A stretch of 64,000 nt of DNA from Caldilineaceae bacterium (GTDB lineage Bacteria; Chloroflexota; Anaerolineae; Caldilineales; Caldilineaceae). The position numbers and the translations under genes were made by a program. Positions within the stretch are counted from its first letter, which is position 1. Each line of letters begins with the position of its first letter. The notes beneath the pieces are model-generated. The model was given only the letters and a program-made list of their open reading frames with translations. It was not told where the DNA came from and ran no database searches. The DNA lies in the NCBI GenBank assembly GCA_022842065.1, contig JALHQH010000053.1:1-64000 (forward strand). The letters run 5' to 3'. This document shows, one piece after another, positions 23,926 through 33,735 of the stretch.

Positions 23926-24752
23926 CTGCCGCGCGTACCTTCAAAACCACCGGCATTTTCGCCGTGTTACTACCGGCCATCTTTATCAGCATCTTCCCAC
24001 TGATTGTGATGATCTCCACCTCCTTCAAGACCAGCCAGGAAGTCTATATCCCGCCGCCGACCTTCCTGCCCCGCGCCCCCACTCTTCAGAATTACGTTGA
24101 CATCTGGACCGTGGCCCCGCTGACCACTTTTTTCCGCAACAGCATGATCATTGGGCTCGGCTCAACCTTGTTGGCGCTCTTCCTGGCGATCCCTGCGGCC
24201 TATGCGCTCACCCGGTTTCGTTTTCGCGGCCGCCACTTCTACCAACTCTTCCTGCTCGGCATCCAGATGTTCCCGCCGATTGTGATTATCCTAGGCATCT
24301 TTCGGGTCGTCGCCGGGCTGAATATGGTTGATAGCCTCACGACCGTTGTCTTACTCAACGCCATCTTCAGTCTCTCCTTTAGTATCTGGATGTTGTCGGG
24401 TTACTTCGCCACCATTCCACCGGAAATTGAAGAGGCCGCGATGATGGATGGTAACTCGCGCATCGGCGCGATGTTCAACATGGTGCTACCGCTTTCGTGG
24501 CCCGGACTGGTGGCAGTGACGATCTTTGGTTTCATGAATGGCTGGAACGAATTTCTCTTTGCCCTCACCTTTATCCGCAGCCAGGACAATCTGCCGCTGA
24601 CGATTGGCCTATTCAAGTTTGTCACCCGCTTCCAGGTGCAGTGGCATCAACTGATGGCTGCGTCACTGCTGACGACCATTGTGGTAGTCGTGCTCTTTAT
24701 GCTCGTGCAAAACCAGTTGACGCGCGGCATGGTGTCGATTGGGGAGAAGTGA
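23922..24752 (+). CDS. Sugar ABC transporter permease 2 (MalG/UgpE-like)
   Basis: 276 residues, start codon overlapping the previous stop. N-terminal helix GIFAVLLPAIFISIFPLIVMIS, the typical STSFKTSQEVY periplasmic start, and the EAA loop IEEAAMMDGNSRIGAMFNMVLP. The ending VQNQLTRGMVSIGEK is of the MalG class, where the last residues reach the ATPase. It pairs with the 22978-23925 product as heterodimeric permease of the family 1 binding protein. Confidence 0.92.
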   Translation: MTAARTFKTTGIFAVLLPAIFISIFPLIVMISTSFKTSQEVYIPPPTFLPRAPTLQNYVDIWTVAPLTTFFRNSMIIGLGSTLLALFLAIPAAYALTRFRFRGRHFYQLFLLGIQMFPPIVIILGIFRVVAGLNMVDSLTTVVLLNAIFSLSFSIWMLSGYFATIPPEIEEAAMMDGNSRIGAMFNMVLPLSWPGLVAVTIFGFMNGWNEFLFALTFIRSQDNLPLTIGLFKFVTRFQVQWHQLMAASLLTTIVVVVLFMLVQNQLTRGMVSIGEK

Positions 24753-24759
24753 AACCGTG

Positions 24760-24822
24760 AAACGTAATGCGTAAAACGTGAAGGAGATCTTGTCGTGCCT
24801 TCACGTTTTACGCATTACGTTT
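24760..24822. repeat. Heptamer-built hairpin between permease and ATPase genes
   Basis: AACGTAATGCGTAAAACGTG with GAAGG continuing to 24784 pairs exactly with 24798-24821, and one more A:T pair closes outside. The loop is AGATCTTGTCGTG. The units (CGTAATG, CGTAAAA, CGTGAAG) belong to the same heptamer family as 1-119 and the riboswitch insert. In the mRNA this forms a stem of 24-25 bp upstream of the ATPase ribosome site AAAGGAAAATCT, which might lower or stabilise its expression. Confidence 0.85.
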
Positions 24823-24842
24823 TATAAATTAAAGGAAAATCT

Positions 24843-25973
24843 ATGGCCAAAGTCATCTGCCGCAATCTGATGAAACGTTTCGGCGACGGGCTCGCCGTGA
24901 ATAATGTTAACCTCGAAGTGGGGGAAGGGGAATTTCTGGTCATTGTCGGCCCCTCCGGCTGTGGCAAGACGACGACGCTGCGTATGATCGCCGGGCTGGA
25001 GACGATTTCTGACGGGGAAATTCTGATTGATGACCAGGTGGTCAACGATGTGGAGCCGCGCCACCGCGACATAGCGATGGTCTTCCAGAACTATGCGCTC
25101 TATCCTCACAAAAAGGTCTTTGACAACATCGCCTATCCGCTGCAGTTACGCCGGGTGGCGCGTGGGGAGATTAAACAGCGGGTAGAGGAAACGAGCAAAT
25201 TATTGGGGATCGAACATCTGCTACAGCGACGCATCCGTCAACTTTCTGGCGGCGAGCGGCAGCGCGTGGCCTTGGGCCGCGCCATCGTGCGCAAGCCGCG
25301 CCTCTTTCTCATGGACGAGCCGCTGAGCAATCTCGACGCCCAACTACGCATTCAGATGCGCCGTGAGATCATCCGCCTGCAACGGCAACTGCGCATCACG
25401 ACGGTCTATGTCACCCACGACCAGGTCGAGGCGATGACCATGGGCGACCGGATTGTCGTCATGCGTGGCGGTCTGGTTCAGCAGATCGGCGACCCGACCA
25501 CCATTTACCACCAGCCGGCCAACCTCTTTGTCGCCCGTTTTATCGGCAACCCGCCGATGAATCAATTTGACGGCACGCTGGTACAGGGGGGCGCAGGGAT
25601 AACCCTGCGCACCAGCTTTGGCGATCTGGCGCTGGCGGCGAGTGTCCGCGACCGGCTGCGGGAACAGGCCCTGGGCAGTGGCGCGCAACCAGTTGCCTGC
25701 GGCATCCGCGCTGAAGATGTCAGCGTGGTGCTCGACGGCAGCGCGCCCCCCAACAGCGTCCAGGGGGTCATCGACCTGGTCGAGCCGCTGGGTTCCGATA
25801 TCTTTGTCAGCGTGGCGGTGGGCAAAGATATGCTCCTCGCCCGCGCCCATCCCGACTTGGGGCTGAGTGAAGGGCAGTCGATCACGATTGCGCTCAACCC
25901 GGCGAAAATCCATCTCTTCGCGGCGGAGGGTGGGGAGAGTTTGTTAACGGCGACGGTTGCGGCACCACGCTGA
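24843..25973 (+). CDS. Sugar ABC transporter ATPase (MsmK/UgpC type)
   Basis: 376 residues. Walker A GPSGCGKTT (about 38-46), Q-loop VFQNYALYPH, signature LSGGERQRVALGRA (about 134), Walker B RLFLMDEPLSNLDA and switch His in TVYVTHDQVEAMT. The C-terminal 140 residues form the OB-type regulatory domain of MalK-like ATPases (VACGIRAEDVSVVL, VDLVEPLGSDIFVSV, ITIALNPAKIHLFA). It energises the importer whose other parts are encoded just upstream; having the ATPase in the operon suggests a dedicated rather than shared subunit. Confidence 0.93.
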   Translation: MAKVICRNLMKRFGDGLAVNNVNLEVGEGEFLVIVGPSGCGKTTTLRMIAGLETISDGEILIDDQVVNDVEPRHRDIAMVFQNYALYPHKKVFDNIAYPLQLRRVARGEIKQRVEETSKLLGIEHLLQRRIRQLSGGERQRVALGRAIVRKPRLFLMDEPLSNLDAQLRIQMRREIIRLQRQLRITTVYVTHDQVEAMTMGDRIVVMRGGLVQQIGDPTTIYHQPANLFVARFIGNPPMNQFDGTLVQGGAGITLRTSFGDLALAASVRDRLREQALGSGAQPVACGIRAEDVSVVLDGSAPPNSVQGVIDLVEPLGSDIFVSVAVGKDMLLARAHPDLGLSEGQSITIALNPAKIHLFAAEGGESLLTATVAAPR

Positions 25974-26051
25974 ACTTATACGGCGCAATCCATGCTCAAT
26001 TGCGCGGATTAACGTCGTTTCCCACTTTATGTTATACTCAGTAGCCATCAG

Positions 26052-26108
26052 CAGTAGACCACAATCGCGCAAGCAGGCACCCAAAACGCGGAACAGTGTG
26101 GTCTACTG
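26052..26108. repeat. CAGTAGACCACA inverted repeat upstream of the AAA-ATPase gene
   Basis: CAGTAGACCACA (26052-26063) and TGTGGTCTACTG (26097-26108) are exact inverted repeats with a 33-bp spacer holding looser pairings (CGCGC, GCGGA). They lie 52 bp upstream of the start codon of the AAA-ATPase gene. An operator or a transcribed hairpin is possible. Confidence 0.6.
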
Positions 26109-26159
26109 TTTATTGTCGGCGGTGACTCATCGGTGTAATATTTGGGGGAGATTGAACCC

Positions 26160-27884
26160 ATGCGCAAGCGGGTCCTCTACAGTGAGGCCAACTATGCCGC
26201 GCTGGTGCGCGACCAGGGCTACTTTGTGGATAAAACCCCTTATATTGCCCAGTTAGAAAGTGTGCGTAATCCCGTTTTTCTACGCCCGCGCCGCTTTGGC
26301 AAATCGCTTCTTTGCTCAATTTTGCGTTACTATTATGACCGCAATTATGTCGAACAATTTGATGAACTGTTCGGCCAGACTTGGATTGGCCACCACCCCA
26401 CGGCGCAGCGCAATCAACATATTATTTTGTTCCTCAACTTTTCGTCAATTGCGACTGGCCCAACCGTCCAAGATATTGAGCAAAGTTTCAAACGGCAATG
26501 TAACCATATTCTTGCCGCCCTCCGCCACGAATATGCGCCACTTTTGGATCAGCTAAGCGAGTTGGTGCTTGATGCACCGGTTGCTGACAATCTCAGTATT
26601 CTGCTGAACCAGATCCGCAGTCGCCGGCTACCACAACTCTATGTCATCATTGACGAATATGACAATTTTGCCAATCAGCTTGTCACTGGGCACAAGGATC
26701 TACTCTACCAACAGTTAACCGCCGACGATGGTTTCTTCAAATCATTTTTTAAAACGCTGAAGGAAGGCCGCGAAAGTGGTGCCATTGCCAATATTTTTAT
26801 TACCGGCGTATTGCCCATTTTGATCGATGAATTGGCCTCTGGCTTTAATGTTGCCTCGATTATCACGCTGCGGCCTGAGTTTGAGGCGATGTTGGGTTTT
26901 ACGCAGAGCGAAGTTACACAATTATTGGATGAGGTTTATCAAGATTATCAGATCGATCCGGCCACCCGCAAAGTCGTTGATGCGATTGTCAAAAACTATT
27001 ACGATGGCTACCATTTTAGCCATCCAGGTAGCGAAGCACTCTACAATTCGACGACATTAATCTATTTCTTAGAATATTTTACGGCAACCAAGCAGATTCC
27101 ACGGCGGTTAATTGATGCAAATCTCAAGACCGATCTATCGTGGGTACGCCGCCTGACAGCTTCAAATCCGACCTTGACGGCGGAATTCGTCAACCAATTG
27201 ACATTACATAATGTGATTGGTTACGACGAAAAACTTTTTGTGGAAAAATTTGATATGCATCAATTTTTCGATAAAGAGTTTTTTCCCATCTCCTTCTTCC
27301 ACTTGGGCATGCTCACGCAGCAGGACAGCTTTTATTTACAATTGCCCAATTTAAGTATGCGTGAGATCTTTGTTGAATATTTCAATGAAGTTCACGCCAT
27401 TGATGTTTCAACCCGTTACACCGCGCTGATGCAGGCGTTTATCACTAACCCTGACCTGGAGCAGCTTTTTGCTGGTTACTGGCGCGAATATGTCTCACAG
27501 TTACCCGAAGTGATTTTTACGAAGATGAACGAGAATTTCTATCGTACGACCTTTTTTGAACTCTGTAGCCGCTATTTGTCGCGCTGGTTTATCTGGAATG
27601 TGGAACGATCCTATCCCTTGGGCAAGAGTGATCTCGAATTTGTGGGCAAGTATCATGAGAAGTTTGCCGGTCTGCGCTGGGTCATTGAGTTCAAATACTA
27701 TTCCAACAGTGAGTTGCGCAAACGAGAGACAACGATTGATCGGTTTGAACTTCAGCCAGAGGATACCCAGCAACTACGCGGCTATGTCGAAGGGCTACGC
27801 CGTGAATACCCTGAAGCCGCGATCAAGCAGTTTGTCATCTACTGTTTCGGCAATCAGGGCTTTCGCGTTTTTACCGTGACATAA
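26160..27884 (+). CDS. AAA-ATPase-like protein with PD-(D/E)XK nuclease-like C-terminus
   Basis: 574 residues from ATG 26160 (GGGGGAG upstream). Typical family pattern: YFVDKTPYIAQLE, the modified P-loop RPRRFGKSLLCSIL (about 48-61), YVIIDEYDNFANQL as Walker B (about 165), FITGVLPILIDELASGFN, YYDGYHFS. The C-terminal 100 residues hold a PD-(D/E)XK-like core: SDLEFVGKYHEKFAGLRWVIEFKYYSN with the D and E-x-K positions. Members of this PF09820/PF08011-type family are numerous, often transferred, and of unknown role. Alone in its transcript, with an inverted repeat upstream. The codon mix looks more AT-rich than neighbours, consistent with acquisition. Confidence 0.85.
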   Translation: MRKRVLYSEANYAALVRDQGYFVDKTPYIAQLESVRNPVFLRPRRFGKSLLCSILRYYYDRNYVEQFDELFGQTWIGHHPTAQRNQHIILFLNFSSIATGPTVQDIEQSFKRQCNHILAALRHEYAPLLDQLSELVLDAPVADNLSILLNQIRSRRLPQLYVIIDEYDNFANQLVTGHKDLLYQQLTADDGFFKSFFKTLKEGRESGAIANIFITGVLPILIDELASGFNVASIITLRPEFEAMLGFTQSEVTQLLDEVYQDYQIDPATRKVVDAIVKNYYDGYHFSHPGSEALYNSTTLIYFLEYFTATKQIPRRLIDANLKTDLSWVRRLTASNPTLTAEFVNQLTLHNVIGYDEKLFVEKFDMHQFFDKEFFPISFFHLGMLTQQDSFYLQLPNLSMREIFVEYFNEVHAIDVSTRYTALMQAFITNPDLEQLFAGYWREYVSQLPEVIFTKMNENFYRTTFFELCSRYLSRWFIWNVERSYPLGKSDLEFVGKYHEKFAGLRWVIEFKYYSNSELRKRETTIDRFELQPEDTQQLRGYVEGLRREYPEAAIKQFVIYCFGNQGFRVFTVT

Positions 27885-28046
27885 CAAGGCCGCCAATGCC
27901 TTTGCGCGTTGCTAATGGGCGCAGCGCTAAACCACTGGCCCATTTTCCCACATTTTCGATTCACTCAGAACGGTGTACAATAAGGCATCATCACCTTTTG
28001 GCGCGCCACCCGCCGGCACAGAGCTGTTCTGAGGAGAAACGCTTTC

Positions 28047-29540
28047 ATGTCCGCACGACCGAATGTACTCCTGATCAGCACCGACCATTGGCCGGCCTCG
28101 CTCCTGGGTGTGGCTGGCCATCCTGCGGTCCAAACGCCCACCCTCGATGAATTGGCGCGCAGTGGCACCCGTTTTACCAACTGCTACGCCGAGTGTCCCG
28201 TCTGCATCCCCGCCCGGCGCACGTTGATGACCGGCACGCCGCCGCGCACGCACGGTGACCGCGTCTTCCAAGAGACATTGCCCATGCCCGCCAACTTGCC
28301 GACCATGGCACAGACTTTTCGGGAGGCCGGCTACCAGGCCTATGCCGTGGGCAAGCTCCATGTCTACCCCCAACGCAACCGCATTGGCTTTGACGATGTG
28401 ATCCTCGATGAAGAGGGGCGGCAGCAATATGGCGCGGTCGATGACTTCGAACTTTTCTTGGGGGATGAGGGCTACCCTGGGCAACACTTTAACCACGGCA
28501 TGAGCAACAACGAATATTCGATGCGCCCGTGGCACCTGCCCGAATATACCCACCCCACCAACTGGGCAACAACGCAGATGTGCCGCACGATCAAACGGCG
28601 CGATCCCATGCGCCCCGGCTTTTGGTTTCTCTCCTATCGTCATCCCCACCCGCCGTTGACACCACTGCAAAGTTATCTTGATCTCTACCGCGAGATTGAA
28701 ATTGATGTACCCTACCGCGGCGAGTGGGCAGCGGGCAACTTGCCCTTTAGCCTACAAGCCAAACGTAACGTTGACGACAAGCTAAACCAAATCCAAATGA
28801 CGATGGCGCGCCGTGCCTTTTATGCGCTCTGCACCCATATCGATCACCAACTACGGGTGGTCATCGGCACCTTGCGCGAGGAAGGGCTGCTTGACAATAC
28901 GATCCTCCTTTTCACCTCGGATCACGGTGACATGTTGGGCAATCACGGCTTATGGGCAAAGCGCCTCTTTTACGAAGATTCAGCCAATATTCCCTTGATT
29001 TTGGTGGGGGCAAAAAATGATCAGCGCGTCGGCCACCATCGGGTCGATCATCGGCTCGTCGGCTGGCGCGATATTATGCCCACCTTGCTTGATCTGGCCG
29101 GAATTCCCATTCCCGCGACGGTGGAAGGCATTTCGATGGTGGGTGAAACGAAGCGTGATTGGACTTATTGCGAGATCGATGAGGGGATCCACGCCACGCG
29201 TATGGTGCATGATGGACGTTATAAGCTGATCTACTACGCCACCGGCAATGTGCGCCAACTTTTTGATCTGCAGGAAGATCCGCAAGAGTTGGTTGACTTG
29301 GCGGACGATGACGCGCATGGTGAACCATTGGCGCGGCTAACGGCGTTGTTGATTGGTCAGCTCTACGGTGGCGATGAAGCGTGGGTAAAAGATGGTGGAT
29401 TGGTGGGCTTGCCGGCGCGGGCATTCACCCCCGGCCCGAACAAGGGGCTAACCAGTCAACGTGGATCGCACTGGCCGCAGCCGCCGGCTACGAATATGCC
29501 ACAGATCGAGTGGCATGGAGATGCTGGGGGGAATCGGTAG
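28047..29540 (+). CDS. Sulfatase (formylglycine-dependent type I)
   Basis: 497 residues. N-terminal PNVLLISTDHWP holds the Ca-binding Asp, and ECPVCIPARRTLMTG (about 50-64) is the sulfatase signature with C53 of C-x-P-x-R, to be oxidised to formylglycine. Also seen: YAVGKLHVYPQ, FLSYRHPHPP and LFTSDHGDMLGNHGLW (second metal Asp/His). No signal peptide, so it is probably cytoplasmic and acts on imported sulfated sugars. The tail GGLVGLPARAFTPGPNKGLTSQ is of the arylsulfatase A class. No formylglycine-generating enzyme or anaerobic maturase lies in the window. GAGGAG supports the ATG. Confidence 0.88.
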   Translation: MSARPNVLLISTDHWPASLLGVAGHPAVQTPTLDELARSGTRFTNCYAECPVCIPARRTLMTGTPPRTHGDRVFQETLPMPANLPTMAQTFREAGYQAYAVGKLHVYPQRNRIGFDDVILDEEGRQQYGAVDDFELFLGDEGYPGQHFNHGMSNNEYSMRPWHLPEYTHPTNWATTQMCRTIKRRDPMRPGFWFLSYRHPHPPLTPLQSYLDLYREIEIDVPYRGEWAAGNLPFSLQAKRNVDDKLNQIQMTMARRAFYALCTHIDHQLRVVIGTLREEGLLDNTILLFTSDHGDMLGNHGLWAKRLFYEDSANIPLILVGAKNDQRVGHHRVDHRLVGWRDIMPTLLDLAGIPIPATVEGISMVGETKRDWTYCEIDEGIHATRMVHDGRYKLIYYATGNVRQLFDLQEDPQELVDLADDDAHGEPLARLTALLIGQLYGGDEAWVKDGGLVGLPARAFTPGPNKGLTSQRGSHWPQPPATNMPQIEWHGDAGGNR

Positions 29541-29568
29541 CCATCGTTATCTAGGAAGTTGAGGGCAA

Positions 29569-29940
29569 TTACTTGCTTACATAGCGAACTTCGGGAAAGT
29601 TTTTCAGATCGATATCTTGCGTCCAAAGCGTTGCTTGATTGAGTCGAGCTGTGGCTAGGATTAAGCTGTCGGCCATTGGGATTTTCTCGTCTGCAGAGAT
29701 GCGAGCAGCTTCCAGTGCAAGCTGGCCATCAACATCGATAACTTTGCCCTGTTGCATGTGCGCAACCGCTTGTAGAGCGTCATCCTCACCACGTTGCTGG
29801 TACATGCGCTTGAAGACTTCATAAAGCGCAATGGATGGTACAAGGAGGTTAGCTACATCTTCAATCGCTGGTGCAAAAAAGGCTGCATTGACACCATTGG
29901 CGAAATATTCTAGCCATCCAGAGGAATCAATAACATTCAT
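29569..29940 (-). CDS. vapC: VapC-like PIN-domain toxin
   Basis: 123 residues, PIN fold. N-terminal MNVIDSSGWLEYFA (first acidic residue D4), EVFKRM near residue 41 (Glu), ISADEKIPMADSLILATARL around 90-107 (two Asp/Glu of the centre) and TQDIDLKNFPEVRYV at the end. Such ribonucleases cleave tRNA or rRNA when free of antitoxin. Its start overlaps the antitoxin stop by 4 bp, the usual VapBC arrangement. Confidence 0.9.
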   Translation of the reverse strand: MNVIDSSGWLEYFANGVNAAFFAPAIEDVANLLVPSIALYEVFKRMYQQRGEDDALQAVAHMQQGKVIDVDGQLALEAARISADEKIPMADSLILATARLNQATLWTQDIDLKNFPEVRYVSK

Positions 29941-30143
29941 AAACGGTCTGCTTCCCGTTCTACGCTTGTATCAATCCCGGTGACGAAGCCACGCATTGCT
30001 GACATTGGCTTGAGCGGAATCATCTCAATGCGATTGCGATAGACTATCACTTGAATTTTTTGTCCCGGTGTCATATCCAGTGACTTGCGTACTGTGGCTG
30101 GAATCACAACTTGGAATTTGGGTGAAAGGGTAACAGTTTCCAT
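29937..30143 (-). CDS. vapB: VapB-like AbrB-fold antitoxin
   Basis: 68 residues. VTLSPKFQVVIPATVRKSLDMTPGQKI is a swapped-hairpin AbrB/SpoVT domain, the DNA-binding half. The rest (MSAMRGFVTGIDTSVEREADRL) would wrap around the PIN toxin encoded immediately downstream. Expected to repress its own promoter, which should lie between 30144 and 30270; no clear operator was recognised there. Confidence 0.9.
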   Translation of the reverse strand: METVTLSPKFQVVIPATVRKSLDMTPGQKIQVIVYRNRIEMIPLKPMSAMRGFVTGIDTSVEREADRL

Positions 30144-30270
30144 TTTATCTACCTTTTACATATCGATAAGGCACATGTCACACACGTTGCCATTCTATCA
30201 CAGTTTGGTAAAATTACCTATCATGAATCTGTTCATTAATTTAGCGTTTATTTAGAAAGCCAAAACAAAC

Positions 30271-31599
30271 ATGCCAAAGATTACCTTTATCGGCGCGGGC
30301 AGTTGGGGTTTCACCCGCGGCCTGGTGCGTGACCTGCTCACCTTCCCCACGTTGGAAAATGCTGAAATCTGTCTGATGGACATTGACAGCGAGCGCTTGG
30401 AGTTTATTCACCAGGCAGTCAAAAAGATTGTGGGGATGGGCAACTATCCGGCCACCGTCACGGCAACCCAGGATCGCGCGGCGGCGTTGCAAGGGGCCGA
30501 CTATGTGATCGTCACCATTCTGGCCGGCGGGCTGGATGTCTGGCGCCACGACATTGAGATCCCCAAAAAGTATGGGGTTGATACCAACATCGGTGATACG
30601 CGCGGCCCGTCCGGCATCTTCCGTGCCCTACGCACCATTCCGGTGATGCTCGGCATAGCCAAGGATATGGAGCGCTACTGCCCCAACGCGGTGATGCTCA
30701 ATTATACCAACCCGATGGTGATGCTCTGCCGCGCCATGCAACGGGAGACAAGCATTACGCTCACGGGCCTCTGTCACAGCGTCCAGGGCACCGCCGAAAT
30801 GCTCGCCAAGTGGATCGGTGCACCGATGTCAGAGATCACCTACACCTGTGCCGGCATCAACCACATGGCCTGGTATCTCGACTACAAGTGGAAAGGCGAG
30901 GATGCCTACCCACTGATACGCAAGGCGATTACCGAGCGGCCCGAAGTCTACAACGAAGAGATCGTGCGCAACGAGATGTTCCTCAATCTGGATCGGTATG
31001 TCACCGAGTCGAGTGGTCACAACTCGGAGTACAACTGGTGGTTCCGCAAGCGCCCCGACCTGATCGAGAAATATTGTACCCACGGCACCGGCTGGAACCC
31101 AGGGGTCTACGCCTATATTGTTGACCGCTATGAGGAGCGGTCGCACAACTGGCGCGATGATGCGATCAACTGGCTGGCCAGCGAAGAACCAATCGACCTC
31201 AAACGGGGCCACGAATACGCGGCCTACATCATGAACGCGCTGGAAGGCGGCGATCCTTTCCAATTCAACGGCAATGTCGCCAACAAGAATCTGATCACCA
31301 ACTTGCCGGCGAATGCCTGTGTTGAGGTACCGGTCTGGGTCAGCCGCAAGGGATTGGAGGCGGTGGGCGTGGGTGCGCTGCCGCCCCAGTGCGCCATCCT
31401 CACCAACCTGAGCGCGCAGATCGAAGAGATGGCCGTCGAAGGGGCGATCAGCGGCGACCCCCGGCTGATCTTCCAAGCGATTGCCAACGACCCGCTTTCG
31501 GCGGCAGTCTTGTCCCTGGCCGAGATCAAGGCGATGGTCAACGAGATGTTCGCCAAGAACGCAGAACATCTGCCGACCTTTAAACACTTTACGGTGTAA
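30271..31599 (+). CDS. GH4 alpha-galactosidase/alpha-glucosidase (NAD and Mn dependent)
   Basis: 442 residues, glycoside hydrolase family 4. The N-terminal Rossmann motif [11 protein letters not shown] binds NAD+. LCHSVQGT (C168) and [10 protein letters not shown] (N197, H198) carry the metal- and substrate-binding residues; the CHSV form is typical of MelA-type alpha-galactosidases. [15 protein letters not shown] is also conserved. GH4 enzymes oxidise C3 of the sugar transiently and act in the cytoplasm, which fits degradation of imported oligosaccharides. The ribosome site is weak. Separated from the ABC operon by the ATPase, sulfatase and VapBC genes, so cotranscription is unlikely. Confidence 0.88.
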   Translation: MPKITFIGAGSWGFTRGLVRDLLTFPTLENAEICLMDIDSERLEFIHQAVKKIVGMGNYPATVTATQDRAAALQGADYVIVTILAGGLDVWRHDIEIPKKYGVDTNIGDTRGPSGIFRALRTIPVMLGIAKDMERYCPNAVMLNYTNPMVMLCRAMQRETSITLTGLCHSVQGTAEMLAKWIGAPMSEITYTCAGINHMAWYLDYKWKGEDAYPLIRKAITERPEVYNEEIVRNEMFLNLDRYVTESSGHNSEYNWWFRKRPDLIEKYCTHGTGWNPGVYAYIVDRYEERSHNWRDDAINWLASEEPIDLKRGHEYAAYIMNALEGGDPFQFNGNVANKNLITNLPANACVEVPVWVSRKGLEAVGVGALPPQCAILTNLSAQIEEMAVEGAISGDPRLIFQAIANDPLSAAVLSLAEIKAMVNEMFAKNAEHLPTFKHFTV

Positions 31600-31739
31600 T
31601 CGCTAGACTTGTATCTGCTCAGTATATTGGGTTAAGTGTAGGCACCTATACCCAACGATGCCATAAAGTAGCGCTTTTCAGGTGCAAATAGGTTATTTTA
31701 TGTGCTGACTACGCATTGACAACAACAGCAAAATTAGGG

Positions 31740-31798
31740 TTGACAGCTTGTGCATCTCTATGATACTATCTTGTATATAGATACAACTAGTATCATAG
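31740..31798 (+). promoter_or_regulatory. Promoter and nested operator of the Phd/RelE-like operon
   Basis: TTGACA (31740-31745) is followed after 16 bp by GATACT (31762-31767), a plausible -35/-10 pair. Overlapping the -10 is a two-layer palindrome: outer CTATGATACT (31758-31767) with AGTATCATAG (31789-31798), inner TTGTAT (31771-31776) with ATACAA (31781-31786). It lies 11 bp upstream of the antitoxin ATG and is well placed for autorepression by the antitoxin. Confidence 0.7.
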
Positions 31799-31809
31799 GA
31801 GCTTAACCA

Positions 31810-32121
31810 ATGGTCCCTGTTCTACCCACCAGACCAGTAACAGACATGAATCGCGTCCCGAGTGACGTACTGGCAATGCTAGATAAAAATCCTGTGGTGC
31901 TGATGTTACGCAGCCAGCCTGCTGCGGTCATGGTACACCCTGATCAATGGAATGCCATTGCCGAGGAATTGCAAGCGGCACGTAACGACACACGCTTGAC
32001 AAAACGCGAAGTTGAAGCGGTGATTGAAGGGATGCGCAATAAAGCGCGCGGTGGCCCAACGATTTCCCACGAAGAATTAAAGCAGATGGTTATGGAACGA
32101 TCTGCAAATGTGGCAAATTGA
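31810..32121 (+). CDS. Phd/YefM-like antitoxin
   Basis: 103 residues. N-terminal PTRPVTDMNRVPSDVLAMLDKNPVVLM, then RSQPAAVMVHPDQWNAIAEEL: the Phd/YefM pattern (target prevention by a short repressor domain, then the strand with a V-x-x-x-x-W/Y). The C-terminal part (TISHEELKQMVMERSANVAN) should bind the toxin. AGGAG precedes the ATG. Overlaps the toxin gene by 14 bp. Confidence 0.85.
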   Translation: MVPVLPTRPVTDMNRVPSDVLAMLDKNPVVLMLRSQPAAVMVHPDQWNAIAEELQAARNDTRLTKREVEAVIEGMRNKARGGPTISHEELKQMVMERSANVAN

Positions 32122-32350
32122 TTATCGGCGTGAGGTCGTCAACTACTTCAAGGATAACGGTGATCTGGTCTTTGGCCTGCTCGTCAAGCTCGAGGAACTA
32201 AAGTACTCAATCAACGGCGCGCCGTTCGATGGGCATTACGTGGCACTAGCGGATGGTTACTTTATTTGGACCGTGCTAGACCACACAGTTTTTTATGAGG
32301 CCGTAAATGGTCAGTTAACTGTTCTGGCAGTGTTACCGCCTGAAGTTTAG
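32108..32350 (+). CDS. RelE/ParE-superfamily toxin-like protein
   Basis: 80 residues. WQIDYRREVVNYFKDNGDLVFGLLVKLEELKYSING..DGHYVALADGYFIWTVLDHTVFYEAVNGQLTVLAVLP follows the RelE/ParE order: N-terminal helices, then a sheet ending in a strand with the conserved hydrophobic pattern. The classical Arg-rich catalytic strand of RelE is reduced, so a ParE-like or non-cleaving mode cannot be excluded. Overlaps the antitoxin reading frame by 14 bp. Confidence 0.75.
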   Translation: MWQIDYRREVVNYFKDNGDLVFGLLVKLEELKYSINGAPFDGHYVALADGYFIWTVLDHTVFYEAVNGQLTVLAVLPPEV

Positions 32351-32423
32351 GTCATTATGCGGCGAGATTTGATGCAACAAGCGCAGACTGCAGCAAGGCC
32401 CCCAGCTTAGTTTGCGTAAACTC

Positions 32424-32473
32424 TATCATAAAAAAGCGAGTGGGCCGGCCGGCCCACTCGCTTTTTTATGATA
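32424..32473. terminator. Bidirectional terminator, perfect 50-bp palindrome
   Basis: The arms 32424-32448 and 32449-32473 are exact complements. The GC core CGAGTGGGCCGG is flanked by six A on the left and six T on the right, so it works in both directions. It lies between the plus-strand RelE-like toxin and the minus-strand M20 peptidase, whose stop is only a few bases away. Confidence 0.92.
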
Positions 32474-32475
32474 AA

Positions 32476-33624
<1,149 letters not shown>

Positions 33625-33639
33625 GGGTTGCTTTCCGGT

Positions 33640-33720
33640 TTTGGTAACTACCAAGCCGGTGCTAGCCGCATCCATGATGCGGCGGCGAGTCATGGACTCG
33701 CCATGCACGGGAGGGTTAGT
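33640..33720. repeat. GTAACTACCAAGC repeat with palindromic flank
   Basis: GGTAACTACCAAGCCGGTGCTAGCC repeats the outer arm of the palindrome at 6185-6270. It continues with GCATCCATGATGC and GGCGAGTCATGGACTCGCC, two small perfect palindromes. It lies between the peptidase start and the SGNH hydrolase stop (both minus strand). Likely another member of the same intergenic palindrome family. Confidence 0.55.
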
Positions 33721-33735
33721 AGTACCGATTTGAAT

